Part shown: piece after piece, positions 63,956 to 64,000 of the stretch
Numbering within the stretch: the stretch's first letter is position 1
Layout of the letters: each line of letters starts with the position of its first letter
From: Bradyrhizobium yuanmingense
GTDB lineage: Bacteria; Pseudomonadota; Alphaproteobacteria; Rhizobiales; Xanthobacteraceae
Reading direction: 5' to 3'
Length of the DNA: 64,000 nucleotides
Assembly (NCBI RefSeq): GCF_029167105.1
Contig: NZ_JARFML010000004.1
Coordinates: 62,001 to 126,000, forward strand
Program-made: the position numbers and the translations under genes
Notes under the pieces: generated by a model
Databases searched by the model: none
What the model was told of the DNA's origin: nothing
What the model saw: the letters and a program-made list of their open reading frames with translations, nothing else

Positions 63956-64000
63956 ATGGCCCTCAAGGATATTCTGCCGGGAGAACTGGGGTTCGGCGCA
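63956..64000 (+). CDS. Start of a gene, probably aldo/keto reductase (partial)
   Basis: Fifteen codons from the ATG at 63956 to the window edge read MALKDILPGELGFGA. AAGGA lies about 9 nt upstream. The N-terminal pattern LPGxLGFG followed by A resembles D-threo-aldose dehydrogenase-type aldo/keto reductases. With so few residues this is only a suggestion. Confidence 0.4.
   Translation, partial: MALKDILPGELGFGA

Overview
The window is GC-rich alphaproteobacterial chromosome, most likely Bradyrhizobium or a close relative. The best evidence is the rhizobial block feuP-feuQ / cycHJKL / methyl-accepting protein / degP / response regulator (38.5-51.1 kb). FixJ-type regulators, a biotin-independent malonate decarboxylase operon, a Ku gene and several tiny exported proteins fit the same group. 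Assignments rest on reading motifs by eye; no database search was possible.

Layout. 0-4.5 kb: a membrane PAS histidine kinase, a FixJ-type response regulator overlapping it by 4 bp, a stand-alone receiver protein and an AraC regulator, followed by a candidate three-hairpin small RNA. 4.6-11.9 kb (minus strand): complete malonate decarboxylase operon in the order small ORF-mdcA-C-D-E-G-B-F-H, tightly packed with several 4-bp start/stop overlaps. It covers the enzyme subunits, the acyl carrier protein, prosthetic-group synthesis and loading, the malonyl transferase and a transporter. 12-13 kb: an exported alpha/beta hydrolase whose paralogue lies at the far end of the window. 13-20 kb: small exported proteins, an RND efflux pair and a second PAS kinase. 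20-25.5 kb: a YdeP-type molybdopterin oxidoreductase, a Tat-exported oxalate decarboxylase and FdhD, which together suggest oxalate -> formate -> CO2. 25.6-36.7 kb: an SDR enzyme and three large paralogous winged-helix/NTPase/helical-repeat regulators, interleaved with tiny exported proteins.

36.7-38.5 kb is a graveyard of mobile DNA: a decayed exported-protein gene, a relaxase fragment, the C-terminal part of an ISL3-type transposase and an excisionase-like HTH gene. It lies directly after a response regulator that has no kinase partner here, so an insertion may have displaced that kinase. 38.5-51.1 kb is the conserved rhizobial block for cytochrome c maturation, periplasmic proteolysis and envelope sensing. 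51-57 kb holds Ku (end joining), a lone Flp pilin, and an AMP/thymidine phosphorylase next to a beta-CASP metallo-ribonuclease, a likely RNA/nucleotide salvage pair. 57-64 kb holds a monooxygenase-fold protein, a DJ-1/PfpI protein, a three-gene exported molybdenum hydroxylase with its cytochrome c, an AraC regulator, the second hydrolase, and the first codons of a probable aldo/keto reductase.

The least-explained elements are the alpha-r14-like RNA with an anti-Shine-Dalgarno loop (about 4.54-4.64 kb), the three-member regulator cluster, and several unannotated small ORFs fitted into operons (11697-11897, 23912-24067, 25086-25232). Also notable are a 16-bp perfect palindrome ahead of cycH and a 45-nt near-perfect hairpin at 51230-51274. 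No rRNA, convincing tRNA, CRISPR array or intact insertion sequence was seen.
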